Shown: positions 27,824 through 36,150 of the stretch, one piece after another
Layout: each line of letters opens with the position of its first letter
Numbering within the stretch: the first letter of the stretch is position 1
DNA from: Myxococcales bacterium
GTDB lineage: Bacteria > Myxococcota_A > Polyangia > Nannocystales > Nannocystaceae
Length of the DNA stretch: 64,000 nucleotides
Direction of reading: 5' to 3'
NCBI GenBank assembly: GCA_020633315.1
Contig: JACKDV010000009.1
Span: 1 to 64,000, forward strand
Position numbers and translations under genes: made by a program
The notes under the pieces: model-generated
What the model was told of the DNA's origin: nothing
The model's input: only the letters and a program-made list of their open reading frames with translations
Databases searched by the model: none

Positions 27824-27843
27824 CTTTAAGCGCTGCTTTAAGT
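27824..27843. promoter_or_regulatory. Direct repeats GCTTTAAG in a divergent promoter region
   Basis: GCTTTAAG occurs at 27824-27831 and 27836-27843, a 12-base period on one helix face, inside the gap between divergent starts 27701 and 27878. The pair also makes an imperfect inverted repeat (TTAAGC...GCTTTAA). The AT content stands out against the local GC. An operator or promoter element for the 27878 gene is inferred; the factor is unknown. Confidence 0.35.
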
Positions 27844-27877
27844 ACCGCGCGTGGGACCGGCCCCTACCTTGAAATTC

Positions 27878-28435
27878 ATGAGCACCACCCGCCGAGTCGA
27901 CGCACGAGATCATCACCCGCGGACCGGGCGAGCGCGCCACCTCGCCAGCCCCTGGTGGGCGCTGTGCACGGTGCTGCTGTGGAGCACGACCCTGACCGCC
28001 TGCGATTCCGAGGGGTCGGGGCCCGACGACGACGCGGCGGACGATGGTGGCTCGGACGACGGCTCGGACGACGCCGAGGATCCGTTCGATGGTGGCGGCG
28101 GAGACGATGGATCGAAGGGCGACCCGCCCGACGGCAGCTTCGGCGACAGCGTGGCGCCGATCCTCGCCGCGAGCTGTAGCTGTCACATCGGAGGGGCGGG
28201 CGGCCTGAGCTTCGACGGCGATGCCTACGGCGCGCTGGTGGGTGTGCCCGCGGTCGGGGCCGACATGAGCTACGTGGAGCCGGGCGACGTGGACAACAGC
28301 TACCTGGTCCACAAGCTGCGCGGCACCCAGGCCAGCGTGGGGGGCGGGGGCGGAACGATGCCCCCGGTCGGGTCGCTCGACGACGCCGACATCGAGACGA
28401 TCGAGGCATGGATCGCCGCGGGAGCGCCGGAGTGA
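27878..28435 (+). CDS. Lipoprotein with CxCH haem-like motif
   Basis: Lipoprotein of 185 aa. The basic start and hydrophobic stretch end in TLTAC (lipid-Cys42); an Asp/Gly-rich linker (to about residue 85) follows. The C-terminal ~95 residues resemble the small single-haem cytochrome-like domain found in many myxobacterial and planctomycete surface proteins: SVAPILAASCSCH, then GGTMPP and a final IETIEAWIAAG helix. The motif is C-S-C-H (Cys100, Cys102, His103), one residue shorter than the standard CxxCH. Covalent haem is therefore uncertain. GGTMPP could provide the distal methionine. Confidence 0.78.
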   Translation: MSTTRRVDARDHHPRTGRARHLASPWWALCTVLLWSTTLTACDSEGSGPDDDAADDGGSDDGSDDAEDPFDGGGGDDGSKGDPPDGSFGDSVAPILAASCSCHIGGAGGLSFDGDAYGALVGVPAVGADMSYVEPGDVDNSYLVHKLRGTQASVGGGGGTMPPVGSLDDADIETIEAWIAAGAPE

Positions 28436-28453
28436 TCGGCCGGCTCGCCCCGG

Positions 28454-29677
28454 CTAGCTCGAGCGCGGCGGGGCGATCCACACGGTGAGCTCGAGCGCGG
28501 TGCTCAGCTCGAGGCCGCCCAGGGTGAACAGCACCGTGGGCGAGGTCTCGGGTGGCTCTGCGGGGTCGAGGCCCAGCACGCGCGCGGAGGCACCCGAGCC
28601 GAGCACGCCGGTAGCCAGCTCGGTGCGCAGGCCCAGCGCGAGCGCGAGCGTGGGCGCCACCCGCCAGCGCAGCGAGGGGGTCACCGCCATCATCGCGCCC
28701 CACAGCGGCGTGGCGCTGGTCTGGTCGGCGGCCGACACCCCGGTGGGCGTGCCGAGGCGACGCACCGTCCAGGGCTCCACGGTGGGGCCGGCCACCGCCG
28801 CGACCCCGAAGCGCTCGCCCCTCCAGGCGTAGCCGCCAGCCAGGCTCAGGCGGTTGCGCCACAGGCGATGGTCGAGGCGCCCGCGCGAGGCGAAGCGGAG
28901 GCCGAGCTCCACCAGGGCGCCGCGCCGCAGACGAGCGCTCACGCGGGCCTCGCCTCCGCCGGCCGCGAAGGCGCGCACGGGAGCGGGCGCGAGGCCGAAG
29001 ATCGTGAGCATCGATCCGGCCACGCCCAGCTCGTAGGGAGGAGGCCGGGGCGGCGGCTCCACGTTGGTCGCGGGCGGCGTGGGCTCGGGCTCGGCGGGCG
29101 TGGGCGTGGGCTCGGTGAGGGCGGGCGTGGGCTCGGTGAGGGCGGGCTCGCTGGGCTCCGGCTCGGGGCGGGGGATCTCGGCCACCCGCTCGTCCGCCTC
29201 GATCTGCTCCTGCTCGATCGCCACCAGCGTGTTGGCCACGGTGGTCACGATGCTGCGCAGCGGTCGGTCGGCCTCGGGCGCGAAGCGACGCAGGTAGGCG
29301 CGCTGATCCGAGAGCACGATGGTGAGCGCGACCTCGGCATCGGGGCCCGGCTCGATCGCGATCTCCACGTAGGCGAAGGGCTGCCCGCCCAGGCCCGCGA
29401 ACGATGCGTCGTCGAAGGGCAGCAGCTCGGTGTGGGGCAGCCGCAGCGCCAGGGCATCGCGGACCTCCTCCCAGGGGCGCCCCTCCACGTGGAGGATCGC
29501 ATGGTGGATCTCGGTGCCCACGGCGGGCTCGGGCACCGCGGGCGCGGGATCGTCGGGCGCGGGGCTCGTGCTGGCCGGCGCGGCGGCCTCTGGCGCATGG
29601 CCTGCATGCGCCGGCGAGGGCCAGCCCATGCAGGCGGCGAGGAGCACCAGCGGCGTCGGCATCCGCACGAGGGTCAC
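28454..29677 (-). CDS. Probable outer-membrane protein ending the Cys-repeat operon
   Basis: Exported protein of 407 aa. The GTG at 29677 overlaps the upstream stop (GTGA), fixing the start; the signal peptide ends about PAHA. Residues ~60-160 form a soluble domain (HHAILHVEGRPWEEV, LVAIEQEQIEADER). A Pro/Glu/Thr-rich linker (PTPALTEPTPTP) spans about 170-215. The last ~190 residues alternate in strands with aromatic ends, as in a small beta-barrel. It is the fourth gene after sigma factor, anti-sigma candidate and Cys-Cys-repeat lipoprotein, so it may anchor or export the repeat protein. That partnership is inferred. Confidence 0.72.
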   Translation of the reverse strand: MTLVRMPTPLVLLAACMGWPSPAHAGHAPEAAAPASTSPAPDDPAPAVPEPAVGTEIHHAILHVEGRPWEEVRDALALRLPHTELLPFDDASFAGLGGQPFAYVEIAIEPGPDAEVALTIVLSDQRAYLRRFAPEADRPLRSIVTTVANTLVAIEQEQIEADERVAEIPRPEPEPSEPALTEPTPALTEPTPTPAEPEPTPPATNVEPPPRPPPYELGVAGSMLTIFGLAPAPVRAFAAGGGEARVSARLRRGALVELGLRFASRGRLDHRLWRNRLSLAGGYAWRGERFGVAAVAGPTVEPWTVRRLGTPTGVSAADQTSATPLWGAMMAVTPSLRWRVAPTLALALGLRTELATGVLGSGASARVLGLDPAEPPETSPTVLFTLGGLELSTALELTVWIAPPRSS

Positions 29678-30789
29678 CCAGGATAGCAGCCGGGCAGCAG
29701 GGGCTCGACGCAGCAGGGGCCCGTGGGATCGAGGCAGCACTGGTGATCGGGGAACAGGCCGCAGCAGCTCATCTCGTCGAAGGGCCCCAGGCAGCAGGGC
29801 CCGCCGGGGTCGACGCAGCACGGGCTCTCGGGGGCGAGCATGCAGCACTCGGGGCCCATGGGATCGATGCAGCAGGGGCCGCCGGGGTCGACGCAGCACG
29901 AGCTCATGGGCGCGATGCAGCAGGTCGCGGCCGGGGCGATGTCGCAGCACGCGGGCCCGCCGGGCTCGGCGCAGCAAGGATGCGCGGGCGCGACGGCGCA
30001 GCACTCCGCCCCGCCCGGGTCGAGGCAGCAGGGGTGGGCGGGCTCGAGCTCGCAGCACTCGGGGAACGGGCCCCCCGCGTCGCAGCAGGGCGTGCCCGGA
30101 TCCTGGCAGCACGGCGCGCCCGGGTCGAGGCAGCAGGGATCGCGGGGCGCCAGCTCGCAGCACAGCGGATCCGCCCCGGGGGGCGCGGCGCAGCAGGGAT
30201 GATCGGGCAGCTCGTCGCAGCACCCGGGCATGCTGGGGAGCTCGCAGCAGGGGCTGATCCCGGGGAACGCCAGGCAGCACTCGAAGGTGGGGACGCCCTC
30301 GCAGCAGGGGCCGCCGGGATCGATGCAGCAGGGGCTGCCGGGATCGATGCAGCAGGGGTTGTCGGGATCGAGGCAGCACACGTCCTGCGAGCCGTCGTCG
30401 CAGCAGCCCGGCTGCGCCGGATCGAGGCAGCAGGGGTGCGAGGGGTCCTCGCAGCAGATGCTCTGCTGGCCCTCGCAGCAAAACGGGTGCCCCTCGATCG
30501 CGCAGCAGTCGGGATCGCCGGGCTCGGTGCAGCAGCCGGGATCGTCGGCGGTGCAGGGCGGCGGCGTGGGCCCGGTGTCGCAGCCCTCGGTGGCGCACGG
30601 CCCGTCGTCGAGGGTGATCGTGCTGGTGCTGCTGGAGGGAGGCACCGGCCCCGAGCTCGTGGCGCCGTCGTCGACGATGAAGTCCTGCGTGGTGCAGGAC
30701 GCCGCGGCACCGAGGAGCAGCACCAGCGCGAGGCACCGCAGGGGGCGGGGGCGGAGGCGACGGTGGAGTTGGCGAGCGATCGGGCTCAC
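29674..30789 (-). CDS. Cys-Cys-repeat lipoprotein (about 32 CC pairs)
   Basis: Protein of 371 aa; the GTG at 30789 overlaps the preceding stop in a GTGA. An Arg-rich signal peptide ends GAAASC (lipid-Cys32), then a Ser/Thr linker with three single Cys. From Cys86-Cys87 to the end it is a nearly perfect run of Cys-Cys pairs every 8-11 residues, with spacers such as IDPGGP, LDPGAP, ELEPAHP and VDPGGP: about 32 pairs by eye, rich in Pro, Asp and Gly. No known fold is recognised. Possible roles are dense metal binding, a disulfide-zipped surface rod, or redox buffering. Position in a sigma-factor operon suggests regulated surface display. Confidence 0.85.
   Translation of the reverse strand: MSPIARQLHRRLRPRPLRCLALVLLLGAAASCTTQDFIVDDGATSSGPVPPSSSTSTITLDDGPCATEGCDTGPTPPPCTADDPGCCTEPGDPDCCAIEGHPFCCEGQQSICCEDPSHPCCLDPAQPGCCDDGSQDVCCLDPDNPCCIDPGSPCCIDPGGPCCEGVPTFECCLAFPGISPCCELPSMPGCCDELPDHPCCAAPPGADPLCCELAPRDPCCLDPGAPCCQDPGTPCCDAGGPFPECCELEPAHPCCLDPGGAECCAVAPAHPCCAEPGGPACCDIAPAATCCIAPMSSCCVDPGGPCCIDPMGPECCMLAPESPCCVDPGGPCCLGPFDEMSCCGLFPDHQCCLDPTGPCCVEPLLPGCYPG
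29705..30535 (-). repeat. DNA repeat array coding the Cys-Cys units
   Basis: On the plus strand the hexamer GCAGCA (TGCTGC sense, Cys-Cys) recurs every 24-33 bases across the gene, often in longer blocks such as GGGATCGATGCAGCAGGGG. Several units are nearly identical (for example around 30300-30400), suggesting recent unit duplication, while others have drifted. Confidence 0.85.
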
Positions 30790-31877
30790 GGGGCGGGCTC
30801 CCCCGGCGCCGGGCCTTCGTCTCGACTCAGCGCGCGTGCGGCCTGTCGATGGTAGGCACCGGTGGGGAAGTCGTCGAGGTAGCGCTCCCAGCAATGCGTG
30901 CGCTCGGCCGCGGCGGCCCGGCGGCACAGACCGGCGCGCGCATCGTCGGCGAAGCGACCCCGCGGGAACCTGCGCAGGTACTCCTGCCACAGCTCGCGCT
31001 GCGCCTTCGCATCGCCGCGCCCATGGGCCAGCGTGAACAGATCTCCATACGCGAGCTCGGCCAGGGCGCCGTGCCCCCCGCTGCGGACGATCGCTCGGTA
31101 GGCTCGCTCGGCCCCCGCGACATCCCCCGCCGCCAGCCGCGACTGGGCCTGCTCGTCCAGTCGCCGCAGCGCCTCCCGCTTGCGGTCGCGCCGCGCCGCC
31201 GGGGTGGGCTCGGCCACCGGCTCGGGCTCGGGCGTGGGCTCGAGCTCCGGCTCCTCCTCGGGCGTCAGCTCCTCGAGCGGCGCCTGGTGGTCGGGCAGCA
31301 CGTAGTCGGGAGTCGCCGGCGGCACCCCCGGCGTGGTGGTGCCCCGCCGCCGCGGCGCGCGGGCCAGCGGCTCGGGCTGCTCGCCGCCGGTCTCGGCCTC
31401 GTGCACGCGCCGCTCGTGCTCCACCTGATCCATCACCTGATCGTCGTTGCGATCCTGCGCCGCGCGCTGGGCATCGCGGACGTCGAGCAACCCCAGCAGC
31501 AGCAGCACCGCGGCGGCAGCCGCCAGCGCTCCTCCCACGATCGTCCAGCGCACCAGCCTCGGCCCGCCCCCTCGCGGCAGCCCCGGCGGCGAGCGACGGC
31601 CCCGATCGATCGCGTCGGCCTCCGCCTCGGCCCGCGCGGCCTCCACGAAGGGCGCGAGCGCGGCCACCAGCTCCGCATCGTCGTCTCGATCACGCGCCGC
31701 GGGTCGAGCTCGATGCTCGGGTGCCGCGAGGCTCGGGTCGAGCCGTCGTGCTCGTCCGAGCACCGCTGCGAACGGCGGCCGCTCGATCGTCTCCGACTCG
31801 GCCTCGTCGCTCGCAGCGTCGAGCAGCTCGTCCAGCGCCCGATCGGTCTCCGGCTCGATGTCGTCGTACGGGGTCAT
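30786..31877 (-). CDS. Membrane-anchored TPR-like protein, probable anti-sigma factor
   Basis: Protein of 363 aa; its ATG at 31877 overlaps the sigma-factor stop in an ATGA. The N-terminal ~108 residues are acidic and cytoplasmic, followed by one membrane helix (about 109-131), a Pro/Glu-rich periplasmic linker (about 165-225), and a C-terminal helical repeat region (AERAYRAIVRSG, AQRELWQEYLRRFPRGRFADDARAG) like TPR/YbgF domains. This layout and tight coupling fit an anti-sigma factor with a periplasmic sensor. No zinc-binding HxxxCxxC motif is present. A tail ends in the next gene's GTGA. Confidence 0.75.
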   Translation of the reverse strand: MTPYDDIEPETDRALDELLDAASDEAESETIERPPFAAVLGRARRLDPSLAAPEHRARPAARDRDDDAELVAALAPFVEAARAEAEADAIDRGRRSPPGLPRGGGPRLVRWTIVGGALAAAAAVLLLLGLLDVRDAQRAAQDRNDDQVMDQVEHERRVHEAETGGEQPEPLARAPRRRGTTTPGVPPATPDYVLPDHQAPLEELTPEEEPELEPTPEPEPVAEPTPAARRDRKREALRRLDEQAQSRLAAGDVAGAERAYRAIVRSGGHGALAELAYGDLFTLAHGRGDAKAQRELWQEYLRRFPRGRFADDARAGLCRRAAAAERTHCWERYLDDFPTGAYHRQAARALSRDEGPAPGEPAP

Positions 31878-32503
31878 TGGCTCACCCCGCCTTCGTCTCC
31901 CAGCCAGCCACGCCGCTCGAGCTCGTCGCGGATGCGACCACGCGCTCGAGTCACCCGCACCGCCACATTGGACGCCGAGATCCCCAGGCGCTCCGCCGTC
32001 TCCCCCGTGCTCAGCCCCTGGATCTCGCGCAGCACGAACGCCTCGCGCCACCGCGGTGGCAGCTCGTCGAGCACGTCGTACAGCACCCGGCTGCGCTCGC
32101 GACGGAGGTGGCTGCCGTCCGGATCATCGACCCGCGGCCGCCCGACATCCACGTGCTCGAAGCGCTCCATCGCCCGGCTACGGTTCCGATGCTTGCGCCA
32201 GTGCTTGCGCACCACGTTGAGCGCGATGCCATGCATCCACCCCCCGAACGAGCGCCGCCCGTCGTATCGACGACAGCTCGCCATCGCCTGGGCAAAGGTC
32301 TCCTGCGTGAGCTCCTCCGCCAGCGTCCGATCGCCGCACAGATAGCGCACCTGCCGAAACACCCCCGCGTAGTACCGCGCATAGAGCGCGGACCACGCAT
32401 CCACGTCCCCATGGGTCGCCCGCCCCTCGAGCTCCCCCACCGCAGCCTCGGGCGCCGAGAGGGCCTCCACGGGCCGAAGATGAGGTGGATGCGAGCGCGG
32501 CAT
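31874..32503 (-). CDS. ECF-type RNA polymerase sigma factor
   Basis: Sigma-70 family protein of 209 aa. Region 2 runs about 40-105 (VFRQVRYLCGDRTLAEELTQETF, then GGWMHGIALNVVRKHWRK) and region 4 about 140-195 (LPPRWREAFVLREIQGLSTGETAERLG, SNVAVRVTRAR). There is no region 3, as expected for the ECF group. The ATG at 32503 is the first start downstream of the divergent promoter. It heads the four-gene operon running to 28454. It probably directs that operon or surface genes such as the divergent lipoprotein at 32858 (inference). Confidence 0.92.
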   Translation of the reverse strand: MPRSHPPHLRPVEALSAPEAAVGELEGRATHGDVDAWSALYARYYAGVFRQVRYLCGDRTLAEELTQETFAQAMASCRRYDGRRSFGGWMHGIALNVVRKHWRKHRNRSRAMERFEHVDVGRPRVDDPDGSHLRRERSRVLYDVLDELPPRWREAFVLREIQGLSTGETAERLGISASNVAVRVTRARGRIRDELERRGWLGDEGGVSQ

Positions 32504-32857
32504 CGTGCTTCTCAAGGCCGACTTACCGCGAGCCCCCCCAATCTTACTCTCGCGCCATTCACGCCCCCACTCCCACAGATCGAGCTCTCCCAGCCGCTCC
32601 CCCTCTGGCCGCATCGGCCACCATCCTTCGCCCCACGAAGCGCCGCTCGTGCAGGATTCGTTTCCGCGCGCGCGCAGACTTGGGAGCGCTCTCATCGGCA
32701 GGCCCCCGGTGTCGTCCGGTGTAATCCCAAGCCCCCTCGCGGCAAGACCCCTCAGGACTCCACCGAACAACCGCCACCCTCGCCGCCCGTCCTCTCGCCG
32801 CGCCATCCCACGGCCCCGAGATCGACGCCCGTCGACGTCGGCGGACGAGGACGACCC

Positions 32858-34489
32858 ATGCGCGACCCCCTTGCCTTGATCACCACCTTCTTCATCGTCG
32901 CCTGCGACCCCGGAGGCTCGGGAGGCTCCGGAACCGACGACGACGGCACCCCCTCCACCACCGACCCCGACACCTCCTCCACCGGCACCCCCGGCGACAC
33001 CAGCGGCACCGGAGGAGGCGACGACGACACCGACCCCGGCACCACCAGCGAAGGCAGCGGAGGCGAGGACACCGGCATCCTGTGCGAGGACCTCGACCAG
33101 CTCGACCCCCGCCGCGTGCTCATCGAGACCCGCCCCGCCGTGCTCGAGGCCATCGACCTCGCCGAGGTCCTGGCCGCCATCTCCACCAACGCCGGCCTCG
33201 ACCCCGACCCCCTGGCCACCCACGACGCCCTCTTCGACACCTACCGAGTCGCCGCCATGGGTGAGCTCGACGGAGCACACTGCGACGACGAGCAGGTCGA
33301 CGGCGTCCCCTCGCTCAACGGCTTCCCCCTGCTGTGCCCGCGCTCGGAGGGAGCCTTCGCCGCCTTCGACGGGGCCCTCGACGGCTGGCTCGCGATCGCC
33401 ATGGTCAACCGCATCGACATGGCGCCGGTCGACGGCAGCCACTGCGGTGAGCAGCGCATCGTGTTCGCCAACCCGAGCATGGTGGGCCGGGCGTTCATCA
33501 TCATCGAGGCCCAGATCCCCAACCCCGCCCCCGGCTGCGGCGTGGCGGCGTGCGGCCCGGTGGCGAGCTTGTGGGCCGAGCTCGACGCCGTCGACGACCC
33601 GCTCGAGCGCCGGTCTCGGCTGCGCGCCGCCTTCATCGACGGCGACCCCGACCTGCAGGCCGCCGGCTTCGGCCCGTTCATGTCCGCCGACAACCTCACC
33701 TTCGGCACCGGACAGATCCGCACCAACAACTTCGTGACCGGCCCGTGGACCCTGCGGCAGTACGAGCTGGTGCCGCACGCGGTGGGCTCCCAGACCGTGG
33801 CGCGGCCGGTGCCGGTGCCCGTCTCGGCCAGCCCCCACGACACGCTGTGGAACGACCTGATGGCGAGCCCCGTGGGCTCGCAGTGCCGTCAGGCCATGCT
33901 CGACGCGCTGCCCGGCCTGCTCGGCGACGACCCGGCCACGCTGGGCTGGTCCATCCCCGAGGCCTGCCGCAGCTCCGAGAGCGTGGAGTTCCAGGACTTC
34001 TACGAGGAGCACCTCGCGTCGGGCAGCGGCTCGTTCGTGGCGGCGATCGAGACCGAGCTCGACGCCCTCGCGCCGGGCTCCGGCCTCGATGCCTTCGACG
34101 TGGCCCGGCGGGCGCAGTTCGCCGGCTCGTGCATCGGCTGCCACGAGCACTCGGCCGACGTGTCGCTGGGCGGGGGTCTGGTGGCTCCGCCCTCGCTGGG
34201 CTTCGTGCACGTGACCGAGGAGCTCACCGAGCCCTGCGGCGGCGGCGGGGACTGCTTCGCGATCTCACCGGCGCTGAGCGATGTGTTCCTGCCCCGTCGC
34301 ATGGAGGCGCTGCAGCAGGCGCTCTCGGAGGCCTGCACCGACGGCTGTGCCGCGTCCGCCCCGGCGCCGCGCCCCGGCTTCGCGCTGCCGCCCGTCGGCA
34401 CGAGCGTCGCGGAGCTGCACGCCCGCGAGCGAGCCGCGACGGGCGGCGGGATGACCCTCGGCGGGCGACCGGTGGGCGCAGGGCACTGA
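32858..34489 (+). CDS. Large lipoprotein with CxxCH motif
   Basis: Lipoprotein of 543 aa, divergent from the sigma-factor operon. Signal peptide ends FIVAC (lipid-Cys16); a linker of Thr/Ser/Asp/Gly repeats runs to about residue 75. The body has several conserved-looking blocks (LDGWLAIAMVNRIDMAP, IVFANPSMVGRAFIIIEAQ, GQIRTNNFVTGPWTLRQYEL) typical of a myxobacterial secreted family I know only as hypothetical. A standard CIGCH motif at 425-429 could bind haem c. Later Cys pairs (CGGGGDCF, CTDGCA) may form disulfides. The ATG at 32858 gives the compact signal peptide. Confidence 0.82.
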   Translation: MRDPLALITTFFIVACDPGGSGGSGTDDDGTPSTTDPDTSSTGTPGDTSGTGGGDDDTDPGTTSEGSGGEDTGILCEDLDQLDPRRVLIETRPAVLEAIDLAEVLAAISTNAGLDPDPLATHDALFDTYRVAAMGELDGAHCDDEQVDGVPSLNGFPLLCPRSEGAFAAFDGALDGWLAIAMVNRIDMAPVDGSHCGEQRIVFANPSMVGRAFIIIEAQIPNPAPGCGVAACGPVASLWAELDAVDDPLERRSRLRAAFIDGDPDLQAAGFGPFMSADNLTFGTGQIRTNNFVTGPWTLRQYELVPHAVGSQTVARPVPVPVSASPHDTLWNDLMASPVGSQCRQAMLDALPGLLGDDPATLGWSIPEACRSSESVEFQDFYEEHLASGSGSFVAAIETELDALAPGSGLDAFDVARRAQFAGSCIGCHEHSADVSLGGGLVAPPSLGFVHVTEELTEPCGGGGDCFAISPALSDVFLPRRMEALQQALSEACTDGCAASAPAPRPGFALPPVGTSVAELHARERAATGGGMTLGGRPVGAGH

Positions 34490-34561
34490 GCCCGGTGGAC
34501 GCCGGCCCCGAGCCCGGAGGGCGCGGGGCACCGAGCCCGCCGCGGACCACCCGGCGTAGCC

Positions 34562-35083
34562 TCAGGTGGTCGAGCCGCCGGTGGTCGGATCGCCGGTGCT
34601 GCCGGGCTCGCCGGTGCTGCCGGGCGGCTCGCCGGTGCTGCCGGGCGGCTCGCCCGTGGTGGTCTCGGGGCCGTCCCCACCACCCATGCAGTCGCCGTTG
34701 CTGCACACCTCGCCGTCACCGCAGTCGTTGAAGCACTCGCCGCAGTGATTGGGGTTGCTGTCGAGGTCCTGCACGCACTCCGGTCCGCACACGGTCCCGG
34801 GCCCGCCATTGCACGGATCGAGATCGGTGCAGACGGCGGCGATGCACTCGAAGCCCTGCGGGCAGGCGTTGCCACATGCGCCGCAGTTGTTCTCGTCGCT
34901 GCCCAGGAACACGCACTCGTTGCCGCATGGATCGCCCATGGGGCAGGGGCCCTCGCTGCCCGCCGAGGTGGGCAGGGTGCTCTGACCGCCGCTGCTCGCC
35001 TCGGTCTCCGAGCCTTGGTTCTCGTTGTCGGGGCAGCCCGCCAACAGCAGGGCCAGCGCGAATGCGGCACGTGTGTAGACCAT
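34562..35083 (-). CDS. Cys-rich lipoprotein with Gly-Ser-Thr-Pro tail
   Basis: Lipoprotein of 173 aa: signal peptide ending LLAGC (lipid-Cys17), acidic/Ser linker, then Cys-rich modules: CGNECVFLGSDENNCGACGNAC, CGPECVQDLDSNPNHCGECFNDCGDGE. These CG-C-N-C modules are common in myxobacterial surface proteins. The C-terminus is a low-complexity tail of GEPPGSTGEP repeats encoded by near-identical 24-base units (about 34600-34650). Convergent with the cytochrome-motif lipoprotein. Ligand unknown. Confidence 0.82.
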   Translation of the reverse strand: MVYTRAAFALALLLAGCPDNENQGSETEASSGGQSTLPTSAGSEGPCPMGDPCGNECVFLGSDENNCGACGNACPQGFECIAAVCTDLDPCNGGPGTVCGPECVQDLDSNPNHCGECFNDCGDGEVCSNGDCMGGGDGPETTTGEPPGSTGEPPGSTGEPGSTGDPTTGGSTT

Positions 35084-35241
35084 GGACACCAGCCTCCCAT
35101 CCCCGGGGGGCCGGGAGCAAGCGCTTCGGCATCGACACGTGCACCACGCAGGGGATCGACGGCCCCGATCGTCGGCGGGCGCACGCAGCTTACGAGCACC
35201 GTGGCCCGTGGCCCCCAACCCGTCGTCGCGATCGCGCCCGA

Positions 35242-36150
35242 TCAGCGCAAGGGCTGCATGCGATCCCCGAAGCGCGCGGCCAGGCGCGACTCGAGGTCGG
35301 GGCCCGGCGGCAGCGCGAGCTCGACGGTGCGTACCACCTCGGCCGAGGACAGCGGGTCGCGCCGCATCCGGGGACGCGACCCGGCGCAGCCGAGGGCGGC
35401 ATAGCTCCACTCGATCACGACGCGCAGCTCTCCGCTCGAGGGTCGCGGCCACAGCCACACCGAGGCCACCTCCTGCCCGCCGTCGTAGCGCACGTGGCTC
35501 AGCCGGGCGGCCTCGGCCGCGAGCATCGAGGCCGCGGGGGCCGACGCGGTCACCTCGGCCTCGGTGGGCTCGATGACGGTCACCCGGCCCGGGGTGCGCC
35601 GCACGTGCCCGGTCATCTCGGTGACCGGCACCATGAACAGGGTCGAGGCCTCGAGCAGCGCAGCGCCCACGCCGAGCAGCGGGCGCTGTCGCATGCGTCC
35701 CCACTGCACGTGGCGGCGGCTGGCGATCACCTCGACCTCGTTGGGCGGGATGGTCTCCTCGGTCAGCGCGGCGATCTGCTCCACGTGCGGCGGGATCGCG
35801 GCGATCGGCCCCTCGTTGTCGACCAGCAGCACCCGCAGCTCGAAGTCGTCCACCTGCACGTCGTCGATCGCCGCCACTGCCCGCACCACCACCGCGCGCT
35901 CGGCCAGCCGGGCCCCGGCCTCGCCCAGCGAGCGCTGCAGCTCGGCCTCGGGCACGGCGTAGAGGTGCAGGCGCGGCCGGGCCTGCTCGTCGATGCGCTC
36001 GCCCACGAAGCGCAGGGCCTCGTCGGGCTGGCGCGCGTGCTGGGCCGCGCACATGGCCTGGTCGAAGGCGCGCTGGTCGGTCAGCCGCGACAGCGGGGGG
36101 GCACAGCCGCTGGCCGCGGCCAGCAGCAACGCACACGGCCATGCCTTCAT
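35242..36150 (-). CDS. Predicted lipoprotein, coupled to the preceding barrel gene
   Basis: Lipoprotein of 302 aa; the ATG at 36150 overlaps the upstream stop. The signal peptide ends AAASGC (lipid-Cys16). The body has an alpha/beta look with a repeated motif around VRAVAAIDDVQVDDFELRV and VASVWLWPRPSSGELRVV, and one internal hydrophobic segment near residues 155-175 (LLGVGAALLEASTLFMVPV) that may be a membrane loop. No enzymatic motif is seen. With the outer-membrane candidate upstream it forms a two-gene unit. Function unknown. Confidence 0.75.
   Translation of the reverse strand: MKAWPCALLLAAASGCAPPLSRLTDQRAFDQAMCAAQHARQPDEALRFVGERIDEQARPRLHLYAVPEAELQRSLGEAGARLAERAVVVRAVAAIDDVQVDDFELRVLLVDNEGPIAAIPPHVEQIAALTEETIPPNEVEVIASRRHVQWGRMRQRPLLGVGAALLEASTLFMVPVTEMTGHVRRTPGRVTVIEPTEAEVTASAPAASMLAAEAARLSHVRYDGGQEVASVWLWPRPSSGELRVVIEWSYAALGCAGSRPRMRRDPLSSAEVVRTVELALPPGPDLESRLAARFGDRMQPLR

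Noticed and set aside
29840..30710. Plus-strand Gln/Gly-repeat frame and second minus frame in the Cys-Cys array
   Set aside because: They are the repeat array read in other frames; only the Cys-Cys frame has a signal peptide and coupled start and stop.
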